From: JAGQWW01 sp041392845
GTDB lineage: Bacteria > Bacteroidota > Bacteroidia > Chitinophagales > Saprospiraceae
DNA: 64,000 nucleotides
NCBI GenBank assembly: GCA_041392845.1
Contig: JAWKLG010000020.1
Span: 1 to 64,000, forward strand
Direction: 5' to 3'
The translations under genes and the position numbers were made by a program. Positions 26,453 through 35,686 of this stretch are shown here, piece by piece. Position 1 is the first letter of the stretch. Every line of letters begins with the position of its first letter. Under the pieces are notes generated by a model, which saw nothing but the letters and a program-made list of their open reading frames with translations, did no database searches and had not been told where the DNA came from.

Positions 26453-28036
26453 ATGAGTACCAAGCTTCAGGAAGAAATAAAAAAGAGGAAAACCTTCGCC
26501 ATCATCTCACACCCGGATGCCGGTAAAACCACCCTTACGGAAAAGCTTTTGCTTTTTGGGGGTGCCATTCAGGTGGCAGGAGCAGTAAAATCCAATAAGA
26601 TAAAAAAGACCACGGTTTCCGACTTTATGGAGATTGAAAAACAAAGAGGAATCTCGGTTGCTACCTCTGTAATGGCCTTTGAATACGACGGTATAAAAAT
26701 CAACATCCTGGATACTCCCGGTCACAAGGATTTTGCGGAAGATACTTATCGTACCCTGACAGCAGTAGATAGTGTGATTGTGGTAATTGACGTAGCAAAA
26801 GGGGTCGAGGAACAGACTGAAAAGTTGGTGAATGTGTGTCGTATGCGAAACACACCCATCATTGTTTTCATCAACAAGTTGGACCGAGAAGGGAAAGACG
26901 GATTTGACCTTTTGGATGAAATCGAGGCCAAATTAGGACTGAATGTTATGCCACTTTCCTGGCCGGTGGGTATGGGACAGACATTTCAGGGTGTTTACAA
27001 TCTCTTTGAAAGAAAATTGATGCTCTTCAAACCCCATGGCAAACAGGATGATGAAATTATAGAAATCAGAGACCTGTCTGATCCGCAACTGGAAAAACAT
27101 GTGGGCAAAAGAGCTGCAGAAACCTTAAGAGAGGAAAATGAGATCCTGGAGGAAGTGTATCCTGATTTCAACAAAGCTGATTACTTATCGGGAAAAATCT
27201 CACCGGTTTTCTTTGGTTCAGCGATTAATAATTTTGGTGTAAAAGAGCTATTGGATTGTTTTATTCAAATAGCACCCAATCCGCTTCCGCGAACTACTGA
27301 AGAGCGCGTAGTTAATCCGGATGAAGACAAGTTTGCCGGATTCGTTTTTAAAATTCATGCCAACATCGATCCACGTCATAGAGACAGGATTGCCTTCATG
27401 AGGATTTGTTCAGGCACTTTTGAGCGCAACACCAACTACTTGCATGTTCGTCAAAACAGACAGTTGAGATTTTCCAATCCTACTTCTTTCATGGCGGCCA
27501 AAAAGGAAATTGTAGACGAAGCTTTTCCTGGCGATGTAGTGGGTCTTTACGATTCCGGGAACTTCAAAATCGGCGATGTTTTAACAGAAGGAGAAGAACT
27601 GCATTTCAAAGGAATTCCTTCCTTCTCCCCTGAAATATTCCGATTTGTTGAAAATAAGGACCCAATGAAATACAAACAATTTCAAAAAGGTCTGGAGCAA
27701 TTGATGGATGAAGGCGTAGCGCAATTGTTCACGCGAGAGTTTGATGGAAGAAGAATCATCGGCGTGGTGGGTAACCTGCAGTTTGACGTTATCCAATACC
27801 GTATGGAAGGAGAATATGGCGCCAAGGTAGATTATGAACCTGCCAACTTTTACAAAGCTTGTTGGGTGACTTGTGAAACCAAGGATGCTTTCCAGGAATT
27901 CAAGGAAAGAAGAAGAAGAGACCTGGCAGTAGACAAAGATGGAAACCTGGTTTTCCTGGCAGAATCAGCCTGGATGTTGAAAATGGCACAGGAGAATCAC
28001 CCGGATGTGGATTTCCACTTTACATCGGAAATATAA
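26453..28036 (+). CDS. prfC: Peptide chain release factor 3
   Basis: 527 residues, the normal length of RF3. The GTPase motifs are all visible: P-loop SHPDAGKTT (19-27), the switch I region with QRGISV, DTPGHKDF (G3) and NKLDRE (G4). RF3 uses GTP to remove RF1 and RF2 from the ribosome after termination and is dispensable in many bacteria. Elongation factors and LepA are excluded by the RF3-specific KKTTVSDFMEIEKQRGISV block. It is a single gene with its own promoter. Confidence 0.96.
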   Translation: MSTKLQEEIKKRKTFAIISHPDAGKTTLTEKLLLFGGAIQVAGAVKSNKIKKTTVSDFMEIEKQRGISVATSVMAFEYDGIKINILDTPGHKDFAEDTYRTLTAVDSVIVVIDVAKGVEEQTEKLVNVCRMRNTPIIVFINKLDREGKDGFDLLDEIEAKLGLNVMPLSWPVGMGQTFQGVYNLFERKLMLFKPHGKQDDEIIEIRDLSDPQLEKHVGKRAAETLREENEILEEVYPDFNKADYLSGKISPVFFGSAINNFGVKELLDCFIQIAPNPLPRTTEERVVNPDEDKFAGFVFKIHANIDPRHRDRIAFMRICSGTFERNTNYLHVRQNRQLRFSNPTSFMAAKKEIVDEAFPGDVVGLYDSGNFKIGDVLTEGEELHFKGIPSFSPEIFRFVENKDPMKYKQFQKGLEQLMDEGVAQLFTREFDGRRIIGVVGNLQFDVIQYRMEGEYGAKVDYEPANFYKACWVTCETKDAFQEFKERRRRDLAVDKDGNLVFLAESAWMLKMAQENHPDVDFHFTSEI

Positions 28037-28090
28037 AATGTTGATTTTCTGCATTTTGGAACAAAGTTCCGGAATTCTTGTTCTGAAAAA

Positions 28091-28111
28091 TAGCCTTGAA
28101 TGTTAAGGCTA
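28091..28111 (+). terminator. Possible weak terminator after prfC
   Basis: Stem TAGCCTT (28091-28097) and AAGGCTA (28105-28111) with a 7-base loop. Only a poor T-run follows, so termination may be partial. Confidence 0.4.
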
Positions 28112-28162
28112 TATTCAAGCAATATTTTCTATAGATAAATTTTAAGCTGCCGATTTAAAATC

Positions 28163-28196
28163 TTTGAAACAATTCTTTGATTTTAAATTAATTTTG
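28163..28196 (+). promoter_or_regulatory. Promoter of the arginine decarboxylase gene
   Basis: TTTG at 28163-28166 and TAATTTTG at 28189-28196 with a 22-base spacer. The predicted start is about 40 bases before the GTG codon. Confidence 0.55.
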
Positions 28197-28242
28197 CGGT
28201 GCTTTCGAGGTATTTTCAAACCACTAAACGAACCAAATAGGA

Positions 28243-29643
28243 GTGACAAATCGCTATTTCGACCTTATTGATCAGACCTTTTACTTTCCACAGGAAGGTT
28301 TTGATATTGAAAATGGACACTTACTTTTTAACGGTGTTCCACTTAAATACCTGATTGATAAATACGGTACTCCATTAAAACTCACCTACCTTCCCAAGAT
28401 TGGCCTCCAGGTAAAAAAGGCCAGAAACTTATTCAACAGAGCCATAAAGGCCATGGGATACGGTGGAAAATACCATTATTGTTATTGTACAAAAAGTAAC
28501 CATTTCAGTTATGTATTGAATGAGGTACTTCAACATGATGTGCAAATAGAGACTTCCTCCTCGTTTGACATCGATATGATCCGCAAGTTGCACGCAGCAG
28601 GAAAACTTGGCAAGGATAAAATCATTATTAACAACGGATTTAAAACAAGGGCCTACGCCGAGAAAATTTCCGGTCTAATCAACGATGGTTTTAAAAATGT
28701 AATTCCTGTTTTGGACAATAAACAGGAGCTGGAATATTATGAAGAGATGGTAACCGGCAAAGCAAACATCGGAATCAGGGTAGCAACAGAGGAAGAACCA
28801 AACTTTGAGTTTTATACCTCAAGATTGGGAATTAGAAACTCTGAAGTACTTGATTTTTACCGCGACAAACTTGCAAAAAACAAGAAGTTCAAAGTCACCA
28901 TGTTGCACTTCTTTGTAGATACAGGTATAAAAGACAGCCTTTACTATTGGGGTGAATTGAAAAAAGCCTTGAAGGTGTATTGCGAGCTGAAAAAGGTTTG
29001 TAAAGACCTGAAAGGAATCAATATTGGAGGAGGAATGCCTATTCGAAATTCACTTGGATTCGAATATGATTATAAATACATGATTCGCGAAATCGTGAGC
29101 AACATCTCTCAAGCTTGTGAAGAAGAAGGCATAGAAGAACCGGACATTTATACCGAATTTGGAAAATATACCGTAGGTGAAAGTGGTGCTGTGATATTCT
29201 CCGTTTTGAACCAAAAACTTCAAAACGACTCTGAGATGTGGTATATGATTGACAATTCCCTAATGGCAACCTTACCTGATTCCTGGGGAATTGGAGAACG
29301 ATTTATTCTTCTTCCAATCAACAAATGGGACAATGAATACCGCAGGGTCAACATTGGTGGGCTAAGTTGTGATAACTCAGATTATTACAATTCTGAAGTG
29401 CATGAGAGTCAGGTATACCTGCCAGCATACGATCCTAAAGCAGAAGAAGAGCCCTTGTACCTTGGTTTCTTCCATACCGGGGCCTACCAGGATTCTATAA
29501 GTGGTTATGGAGGAATTAAACACTGTTTAATTCCTGCTCCAAGACACGTTTTGATAGACAAAGATGACCAGGGAAATTTGGTTGATATATTGTATAAAGA
29601 AGAACAATCTGCTGAAGATATGCTCAAAATCCTGGGCTACTAA
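28243..29643 (+). CDS. speA: Arginine decarboxylase, Bacteroidota type (fold III PLP)
   Basis: 466 residues with a GTG start, accepted because the product begins like known flavobacterial homologues and TAGGAG precedes it. It is a fold-type III PLP enzyme (alanine racemase barrel plus beta-domain) shorter than the E. coli SpeA. The PLP lysine is in YHYCYCTKSNHF, followed by IETSSSFDIDMI; GGGMPIRNS provides the phosphate loop and GFFHTGAYQDSISGYGG is near the end. It should convert arginine to agmatine for polyamine synthesis. A diaminopimelate decarboxylase is less likely from the motif set. Confidence 0.85.
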   Translation: MTNRYFDLIDQTFYFPQEGFDIENGHLLFNGVPLKYLIDKYGTPLKLTYLPKIGLQVKKARNLFNRAIKAMGYGGKYHYCYCTKSNHFSYVLNEVLQHDVQIETSSSFDIDMIRKLHAAGKLGKDKIIINNGFKTRAYAEKISGLINDGFKNVIPVLDNKQELEYYEEMVTGKANIGIRVATEEEPNFEFYTSRLGIRNSEVLDFYRDKLAKNKKFKVTMLHFFVDTGIKDSLYYWGELKKALKVYCELKKVCKDLKGINIGGGMPIRNSLGFEYDYKYMIREIVSNISQACEEEGIEEPDIYTEFGKYTVGESGAVIFSVLNQKLQNDSEMWYMIDNSLMATLPDSWGIGERFILLPINKWDNEYRRVNIGGLSCDNSDYYNSEVHESQVYLPAYDPKAEEEPLYLGFFHTGAYQDSISGYGGIKHCLIPAPRHVLIDKDDQGNLVDILYKEEQSAEDMLKILGY

Positions 29644-29972
29644 AAAAAATATTTCTCCTAGGATCCTTTATTTATAGGGCATTTTACAAGAAAACACAAA
29701 AGAATAATTGGCGCCTATTGCAAATTGCCCTAAACCATTTTAACTTTGCCTTTGTTCAAAGAAATTTATTTCACAGCTCTGCTTAATTATTTGTTAAGAA
29801 TCCTATAATTTTTGCATCCACGTGAATTTTCCCTTTTATTTGGACTAGTTTTTGACAATATTTTATTGACGATCTATTTTTAACATTAAAATTCAATCGC
29901 TTATAGATAACTAGCTTTTACACTAAACTCCCAAGTTTGGACTTTCTTTTTAACCATTAAAAGGGTTTAGTT
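29644..29972. other. Intergenic region and long leader of the sigma-factor gene
   Basis: 329 AT-rich bases. A good promoter lies at 29718-29748, which leaves an untranslated leader of about 220 bases before the sigma-factor ATG. I find no open frame, tRNA or recognised riboswitch in it; a direct repeat TTGAC occurs twice near 29854 and 29867. Confidence 0.5.
29718..29748 (+). promoter_or_regulatory. Promoter upstream of the ECF sigma-factor gene
   Basis: TTG at 29718-29720, exactly 20 bases, then TAACTTTG at 29741-29748. This is a full match to the housekeeping-type -33/-7 consensus of Bacteroidota. Confidence 0.6.
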
Positions 29973-30554
29973 ATGCTAGTTACGCCATTGAATGACCAAC
30001 AACTTATTGATCGTTACCTTACCGGAGATGAAAGAGCATTCGAAGAATTGCTCAGCCGCTACCAGGACAAAATTTACACTTCCATTTATTTGTTTGTAAA
30101 AGATGATGCGCTTGCGCAAGACATCTTCCAGGAGGTTTTTATAAAAATTATAAAAACCTTACGGGAAGGTAAATACAACCATGAGGGTAAGTTTAGCCAA
30201 TGGGCGATGAGAATTGCTTACAACCTGTGCGTTGATTACTTTAGAAGAGGAAAACGCCGTTCCATAGTTCAGCCGACCGAAACATTTGACATTTTCGATG
30301 TACTGTCTTCAAAGGATGACAATGCTGAACAACAAATCATTAGAAGTCAAACCCACGATAAAGTGAGAAATCTGGTTGACATGTTGCCACCAGAGCAAAG
30401 AGAGGTAGTTATTCTACGTCACTATGCAGATATGAGCTTTAAAGAAATCGCGGCTTTGACAAGAGTAAGCATTAATACCGCCTTAGGTAGAATGAGATAT
30501 GCCCTAATCAACATTCGCAAAATGATAGAAGAGAAGGATGTAGTCCTTCAATAA
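29973..30554 (+). CDS. RNA polymerase ECF-type sigma-70 factor
   Basis: 193 residues. Sigma region 2 spans about 20-95 (FEELLSRYQDKIYTSIYLF, DIFQEVFIKI, FSQWAMRIAYNLCVDYFRR) and region 4 spans about 130-182 (LPPEQREVVILRHYADMSFKEIA, SINTALGRMRYALINIRKM). Regions 1 and 3 are absent, as in ECF sigma factors. No anti-sigma gene lies next to it, so control may be transcriptional through its own promoter and long leader. A strong terminator follows, so it is monocistronic. Confidence 0.93.
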   Translation: MLVTPLNDQQLIDRYLTGDERAFEELLSRYQDKIYTSIYLFVKDDALAQDIFQEVFIKIIKTLREGKYNHEGKFSQWAMRIAYNLCVDYFRRGKRRSIVQPTETFDIFDVLSSKDDNAEQQIIRSQTHDKVRNLVDMLPPEQREVVILRHYADMSFKEIAALTRVSINTALGRMRYALINIRKMIEEKDVVLQ

Positions 30555-30572
30555 ATTCTAAATTCCCAATCA

Positions 30573-30609
30573 AAAGCCGTGTTGCTGCCTGTCAGTAGCA
30601 CGGCTTTTT
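30573..30609. terminator. Intrinsic terminator
   Basis: A long stem, GCCGTGTTGCT with AGTAGCACGGC including two wobbles, flanked by AAA on the left and a T-run on the right. It serves the sigma gene and, on the other strand, the end of the DUF5691 gene. Confidence 0.88.
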
Positions 30610-32117
30610 TACTGAAATGAATGCTGCATTTTCCTTCTGAATTCTAATATGGAAAAGAAGTTTTCCATCTCATTGGCCCACATTTGCCAACCTGCACCAG
30701 ATTGATTCCAATTTTCACGAAGCTTATCATAATCTTCTGTACTAACTCGATAGGCTGCCCTTCTGAAGATTTCCTGATAATGAAACATATCCCAGCGAAT
30801 CGTATTCACCTGGTTGACCCAGGTTCTGAAATTTAGCAGGATGTAATTGGTCAGTTTTGTTGACCATGGATTTTCATTTTCCTGCAAAATCAAAGCTTCC
30901 GGAGATTTATCTTCCAACAAATATCCCTTTCCGCTTCTCTCATGCGCTATAGCCAATTCAACCTGCTGCTGACTAAGGGTTTTGGCGAAGTCTGCCATAG
31001 GTAATTCAGTCCAGATATACTCACCATGATTTTCTATCCAAAACAGCAAAAGAGGTTCTGTCCAGTTCAAAGGTTGGAAGCGCAAATAAGCTTGGATCAA
31101 ACCCAGGATCCATTCTCTTTTCTGGTTGCCTCTTTTAATAAGGTATAAAAATTCTTTTTCTGATACTTTAAAATGTTCTGTCCACTTGTCCGGGTGAATC
31201 CGACTAACCAGATATCCGATTCTCGACAGTTCAAGACTATTTCCTAGTAAAGGTGGTTGGAAAGGATATTTGGAGAAAATTTCTCCAAATGAATCGTCTG
31301 TTTCCATTTTTATATAGGTATCCTTTTTTTCCAAAAAAGAAGCCATCCACGCAAATACCTCATAGCTTAAAGCACTGTCCGGTATTCTGGTAAGCAATTG
31401 AGTGCCCATTATTCGAACTTCTTTTCTTGAATCTTGTGCAACTTGAATCAGAAAAGGTTCATCCGAATTGGATATGCCTTTTTTAAAAACTTTTAGAAAG
31501 TTGACCTTATCCTTATAATGTAGGTTCTCCCAGTCAGATTCTAATTTATTTCGTGCCTCTTCAGGATTGATTTCACGTTTCTTTTCAAAAACAACTACCT
31601 TTTCTTCTAATGAAAGTTTAGACCATGATTGGTCAAACATTTTGAGCGACAATAGCTGCCAATCCTCATTTTGTTCTATCAACCATTTGCCAAACTTCCC
31701 GATGTAAGGATACAGTTTTGTCCACAATTCCGCATCCTTTAAGGACAGATTTAAGACTTCAGGTAAGTATACCTTTGGCAGCAACTTTTCCTTTTCTCCT
31801 AGCAGATTTAGAAATTCCGGCAGAGCAGGCCCATAAGGTCCCTCAAGGATGAGTTTTAAGGCTTGGAAAGATCCCTGAGAGCAATAGGGAAGCAATTCAT
31901 CAAATTCAAAATAAGCGATTTCGGTTTCTTTCGAGATATCCTTTAAAGGTAAGTCGAGTTTATTGCGTGTGCTGTAAGCACTTATCAGGTTCAGAAGAAT
32001 GGCATTTGCTTCATCTTCCTTATCCAGATCATGTTTTTCAAGAAAGGCATATATTTCTTCAGGAAAGGTTGCTCTTTCCGTCCCCAGTAAAGCCAGCCTG
32101 AATACCTCCTTCCACAT
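30609..32117 (-). CDS. DUF5691 family protein
   Basis: 502 residues, mostly helical, starting MWKEVFRLALLGTER, which is the start pattern of DUF5691. Its helices look HEAT-like in the middle (VRIMGTQLLTRIPD). In other genomes the family clusters with SWIM zinc-finger, MoxR ATPase and VWA genes; here none of these is present. Function is unknown. It begins 5 bases after the gldH stop, so the two are co-transcribed. No signal peptide or membrane segment. Confidence 0.75.
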   Translation of the reverse strand: MWKEVFRLALLGTERATFPEEIYAFLEKHDLDKEDEANAILLNLISAYSTRNKLDLPLKDISKETEIAYFEFDELLPYCSQGSFQALKLILEGPYGPALPEFLNLLGEKEKLLPKVYLPEVLNLSLKDAELWTKLYPYIGKFGKWLIEQNEDWQLLSLKMFDQSWSKLSLEEKVVVFEKKREINPEEARNKLESDWENLHYKDKVNFLKVFKKGISNSDEPFLIQVAQDSRKEVRIMGTQLLTRIPDSALSYEVFAWMASFLEKKDTYIKMETDDSFGEIFSKYPFQPPLLGNSLELSRIGYLVSRIHPDKWTEHFKVSEKEFLYLIKRGNQKREWILGLIQAYLRFQPLNWTEPLLLFWIENHGEYIWTELPMADFAKTLSQQQVELAIAHERSGKGYLLEDKSPEALILQENENPWSTKLTNYILLNFRTWVNQVNTIRWDMFHYQEIFRRAAYRVSTEDYDKLRENWNQSGAGWQMWANEMENFFSILEFRRKMQHSFQ

Positions 32118-32122
32118 TTTTA

Positions 32123-32602
32123 TTATTTTTTTTGCTGGCCTGTATCTTCAATTTTTAATTCAAAACTTCTAATTCCTTCCAATGGGCTCTTTCTCATGAA
32201 TTGCTCCAACACAAAAGTGTATTTCCCTTTTTCAGGAAAGAAAATATTGTTTTGAATCGGTATGGTTAAAATACAATTGGTATCATCACAATCCCCAAAC
32301 CATAAACCTATTTTACTCGCTATTTCAAGAGATAAAACCTGCTCTGAAACCTTGCCAGAGGGAAAAATGGTTTTCACCTTTACGTATAAATTTTGAAATC
32401 CGTAATCAGTCCTGTGGTTTAGCTCCAGAAGCTGATTATATACTTTGCTTGTATCCTCTATAGAAAATTGATATTGAAGAGTGTCCTCATAAGCCCAACC
32501 GGAATCAGGTAATTCTTTTTTGTCTTCATAAACATAATTCGGTCCACAGGATACGATGATAATACTAAAGAAAAACAAAGTGGGCCAAAGGAACTGTTTC
32601 AT
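32123..32602 (-). CDS. gldH: Gliding motility lipoprotein GldH
   Basis: 159 residues from the ATG at 32602, chosen because it directly begins a lipoprotein signal (MKQFLWPTLFFFSIIIVSC, Cys19). The mature sequence has the GldH pattern: YVYEDKKELPDSGWAYEDTLQ, NHRTDYGFQNLYVKVKTIFPSG and FVLEQFMRKSPLEGI. GldH is needed for gliding in Flavobacterium and is linked to the T9SS. It lies between dnaJ and the DUF5691 gene. This agrees with the many T9SS-sorted proteins in the window. Confidence 0.88.
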   Translation of the reverse strand: MKQFLWPTLFFFSIIIVSCGPNYVYEDKKELPDSGWAYEDTLQYQFSIEDTSKVYNQLLELNHRTDYGFQNLYVKVKTIFPSGKVSEQVLSLEIASKIGLWFGDCDDTNCILTIPIQNNIFFPEKGKYTFVLEQFMRKSPLEGIRSFELKIEDTGQQKK

Positions 32603-32683
32603 GTCTTGAATTTTAATAAAAACAAAGGGCTTCAAAAGTAATGTAATCTTTTGAAGCCCTTTAGGTAAATAAAGAATTTTAGT

Positions 32684-33850
32684 TTAACTAAAATAATCCC
32701 TCATACGATCAAAGAAACTGCGATCGGACTTATCAGGTTGTGGTTGAAAGTTAGGCATGTGCCTCAACTTTTCCATCATTTCCTTTTCCTCAGAGCTCAG
32801 CTTCTTTGGTGTCCAAATGTTGATATTTACCAACTGGTCTCCCCTTCCATAACTTTGAACAGAAGGCAAACCTTTTTCACGCAATCTGAACATCTTTCCA
32901 CCCTGGGTTCCGGGCGGCACTTTTATTTTCACTTTACCGTCAATGGTTGGCACCTCTACGGATGTTCCAAGTGCAGCATCTGCGAAGTTCATGTACAATT
33001 CATAGATGATGTTTCCACCATCACGTACAAAATATTCGTGTGGTATTTCTTCAATGCTTATCAATAAATCACCTGCGGGTCCACCTTTTGCTCCGGCATT
33101 TCCTTTTCCAGACATCGAAAGTTGCATGCCCTCAGATACTCCTGCCGGGATTTCGATTTCGATCATTTCTTCATCATAAACTCGTCCATCGCCTTTACAG
33201 GTTGGGCAACTTGCTGTAACCTGTTGGCCGCTACCGTTACAGGTTGGACAAGTAGTAGTGGTTTGCATTTGACCAAGGAAGGTTGAACGCACCTGGCGAA
33301 CGTATCCGGAACCACGACAGGTAGTACAAGTTTGCACAGAGTTGGCATCTTTGGCACCGCTACCATTACAGGTTTTACAATTTACCTGCTTTTTGACTTT
33401 GATCTTTTTGGTAACACCGGAAGCTATTTCTTCAAGGGTAAGTTTTACCTTGATGCGTAAATTGGTGCCACGCTGGCCGGTTGCCCGACCTCTTCCTCGA
33501 GCGCCACCGCCTCCTCCACCAAAGAAGGATTCAAAAGGCGAATCACCTCCGAAGATATCTCCAAACTGGGAGAAGATATCATCCATGGTCATTCCGCCTG
33601 AGCCGCCACCGAATCCGCCATTTCCGCTTACTCCTGCATGTCCAAAACGATCGTAACGAGCCTTTTTATCCGGATCCTTCAACACTTCATAGGCCTCGGC
33701 TGCTTCCTTAAACTTGTCTTCTGCAGATTTGTCTCCCGGATTTTTATCCGGGTGATATTTCATGGCTACTTTTCGGTAAGCCTTTTTTATAGCATCAGCA
33801 TCTGCCCCTTTGGGCACTCCTAATACTTCGTAATAATCTCTTTTTGCCAT
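32684..33850 (-). CDS. dnaJ: Chaperone DnaJ
   Basis: 388 residues, a full class A Hsp40. The J domain has HPD at 33-35, followed by a glycine/phenylalanine-rich linker, then four zinc-binding repeats (CKTCNGSG, CTTCRGSG, CPTCNGSG and CPTCKGDG) and the substrate-binding C-terminal domain. It delivers unfolded clients to DnaK and stimulates its ATPase. The gene follows grpE by 12 bases in one operon; dnaK is not in the window. Confidence 0.97.
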   Translation of the reverse strand: MAKRDYYEVLGVPKGADADAIKKAYRKVAMKYHPDKNPGDKSAEDKFKEAAEAYEVLKDPDKKARYDRFGHAGVSGNGGFGGGSGGMTMDDIFSQFGDIFGGDSPFESFFGGGGGGARGRGRATGQRGTNLRIKVKLTLEEIASGVTKKIKVKKQVNCKTCNGSGAKDANSVQTCTTCRGSGYVRQVRSTFLGQMQTTTTCPTCNGSGQQVTASCPTCKGDGRVYDEEMIEIEIPAGVSEGMQLSMSGKGNAGAKGGPAGDLLISIEEIPHEYFVRDGGNIIYELYMNFADAALGTSVEVPTIDGKVKIKVPPGTQGGKMFRLREKGLPSVQSYGRGDQLVNINIWTPKKLSSEEKEMMEKLRHMPNFQPQPDKSDRSFFDRMRDYFS

Positions 33851-33862
33851 TATATTTGGTTA

Positions 33863-34447
33863 CTATTTTCCTACCACAACCTTCGCGTGGCGGATAATCT
33901 TTTCATTTAAAAAATACCCCTTTTCGATGGTATCAATCACTTTACCTTTCATATCCTCACTCGGAGCCGGGATTTCAGTAAATGCTTCATGGAATTCGGG
34001 ATCAAAATCCTGGCCTGTTGAATCCATTGGGGTAAGACCTTTATTGGCCATAATTGAATACAACTTATTGTAAACCAACTGAATTCCTTCAGGGAAATTT
34101 TCCTTGCTTCCTTCTTGATCTGCAACTTTTTTAGCCCTGTCGAAATCGTCCAATACTGGCAGTAATGATGACAAGGTGTCTTGAGAAGCATTCTTTAGCA
34201 TGTCTAGCTTCTCTTTAATGGTTCTCTTTTTATAATTTTCAAACTCGGCAAAAAGTCTTAAGTATTTATCTTTTTGCTCTTGAACCTGTTCTTCCAGTTC
34301 TGCAATTCTAGAATCAGCTCCTTCAGAAGATTCGCTTTCAACTGACTCATTATCAATGAGTTCTTCCGCTGCTGTATTCAATTCTTCGTTTTTATCTTTC
34401 ATTTTATCTTTTTGATTGTCTGCTGGGTTGTTTTCTTTGTTTGCCAT
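33863..34447 (-). CDS. grpE: Nucleotide exchange factor GrpE
   Basis: 194 residues from the ATG at 34447; an in-frame ATG at 34501 would add 18 basic residues and cannot be excluded. An acidic disordered start is followed by a long coiled coil (ELEEQVQEQKDKYLRLFAEFENYKKRT) and the beta-domain ending HAKVVVGK. GrpE releases ADP from DnaK as a dimer. It is the upstream partner of dnaJ. No CIRCE or other heat-shock operator was seen upstream. Confidence 0.93.
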   Translation of the reverse strand: MANKENNPADNQKDKMKDKNEELNTAAEELIDNESVESESSEGADSRIAELEEQVQEQKDKYLRLFAEFENYKKRTIKEKLDMLKNASQDTLSSLLPVLDDFDRAKKVADQEGSKENFPEGIQLVYNKLYSIMANKGLTPMDSTGQDFDPEFHEAFTEIPAPSEDMKGKVIDTIEKGYFLNEKIIRHAKVVVGK

Positions 34448-34560
34448 ATTCTTAAAGATTTTAGGAATATACCATCTATTATCCTTCAATTTTTTTGCCA
34501 TGCCAATTTTTTAGTCATTTTGTCAGGTTTCCAAAGGAACCTCGTTCTCACTGTCCGGCT

Positions 34561-35091
34561 TTATTTCATTTTATCAAGAAGTTTGGCCATTTGCTCAAAG
34601 GTCTGGTTGACAGCAATGATTTCACCTTCGGGATTCAACAAAAACTTGGTAGGAATTTCCCTTACACCGTAAAGCTTTGCTATTTTATTATCGAAATAGT
34701 TAAGATCCGAAGTGTGGAATTTCCAATTCAATCCATCTGCCTGGATGGCTTGTTTCCACCGATTCTCATCTTTCTCGATAGCTATACTTAAAAGCTGTAA
34801 GCCTTTTCCATTGCCGAGGTCGGCATCTTTGTATTGATTGTAAAACCTTACCAGTCCGGGGTTTTCTCTTCTACATGGTCCGCACCAACTACCCCAAAAA
34901 TCGAGGAGCACAAAAGATCCCTTTTGATCTGCTAATTCGAAAGTACTTCCATCTATCAATTGTGTAGTAAAGTTTGGCGCCTTTTCGCCAGTAATGTAAT
35001 TGGGTTTAAAATATATATATGAGCCGACTTTATAAATTACAATCCCCAGGGCAATCCCAATTAAAAACTTTGTAAACTTGCTTAAAATCAT
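34561..35091 (-). CDS. TlpA/ResA-like membrane thioredoxin
   Basis: 176 residues. A single N-terminal membrane helix (residues 8-26) anchors a periplasmic thioredoxin fold. The redox centre is WCGPCR (residues 70-75) in LLDFWGSWCGPCRRENPGL, and the cis-proline loop is GVREIPTKFLLNP. Such proteins reduce or isomerise disulfides in periplasmic proteins, including cytochrome c maturation. The partner is not known from context. It is upstream of the grpE-dnaJ genes on the same strand, but separated by 113 bases. Confidence 0.88.
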   Translation of the reverse strand: MILSKFTKFLIGIALGIVIYKVGSYIYFKPNYITGEKAPNFTTQLIDGSTFELADQKGSFVLLDFWGSWCGPCRRENPGLVRFYNQYKDADLGNGKGLQLLSIAIEKDENRWKQAIQADGLNWKFHTSDLNYFDNKIAKLYGVREIPTKFLLNPEGEIIAVNQTFEQMAKLLDKMK

Positions 35092-35168
35092 TTTTTTACA
35101 TTGAGAAATTAATGAAAGGTATCACAACGCAATCTCTTTAATCTTGCTCTTTGAATAAAAATCAAGCA

Positions 35169-35681
35169 ATGAAATTGTTCTTTACCCTATTTGCTACTGC
35201 AGTATTAATGCTTTCCTTCTCAATAACGTCTGAAGCTCAAATAGTTTTAAATTTTGAACGCGTCAATAAAGCCAAGGCGCAAAAGTACTTTATTGGTGAC
35301 GAAATCACCTACCGAAAGTTTGGAGAAAAAGAATTTCAAACTGCCACCATCATCAAACTCATAGAAAAGGAAGAGATAATCGTTTTGGACAGGCAATACA
35401 TCAATGTTGCTGACATTGAAGCATTGAGAACCTACAATAACAGAGGTTGGTCCAGGCGATTGGGAAATCAATTGTATGGATTGGCAGGAGGATGGCTGTT
35501 GTTTACTGCAGGCGATGAATTGATTTCTCCAAATTATACGGCGGACTGGGAAATGGCAGCTTATGTTTCCGGTTCTGCCATCCTTACCGGCATTTTAATT
35601 CAAACCATCTTTAAAAGAAAAACCCATAAACTGGGTAAATGGAAAAGACTAAGGGTTTTAAACCTGAATCCAGGGAATTGA
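35169..35681 (+). CDS. Secreted or membrane protein, unknown
   Basis: 170 residues from the ATG at 35169, preferred over a TTG 18 bases upstream because it opens a clean signal peptide (MKLFFTLFATAVLMLSFSITSEAQ). The mature part begins with a short beta domain (YFIGDEITYRKFGEKEFQTATI) and then two hydrophobic segments near 107-150, ending in a basic tail. I know similar short proteins in Bacteroidota but no function. Its end is convergent with feoB, separated by 5 bases. Confidence 0.65.
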   Translation: MKLFFTLFATAVLMLSFSITSEAQIVLNFERVNKAKAQKYFIGDEITYRKFGEKEFQTATIIKLIEKEEIIVLDRQYINVADIEALRTYNNRGWSRRLGNQLYGLAGGWLLFTAGDELISPNYTADWEMAAYVSGSAILTGILIQTIFKRKTHKLGKWKRLRVLNLNPGN

Positions 35682-35686
35682 TATAA

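Noticed and set aside
28037..28242. A tRNA or small RNA in the gap after prfC
   Set aside because: No cloverleaf arms or CCA end could be found; only a weak hairpin and a promoter are visible.
29854..29871. TTGACA-like direct repeat as an E. coli-type -35 element
   Set aside because: Bacteroidota promoters use TTTG/TAnnTTTG; the repeat has no matching -10 element.
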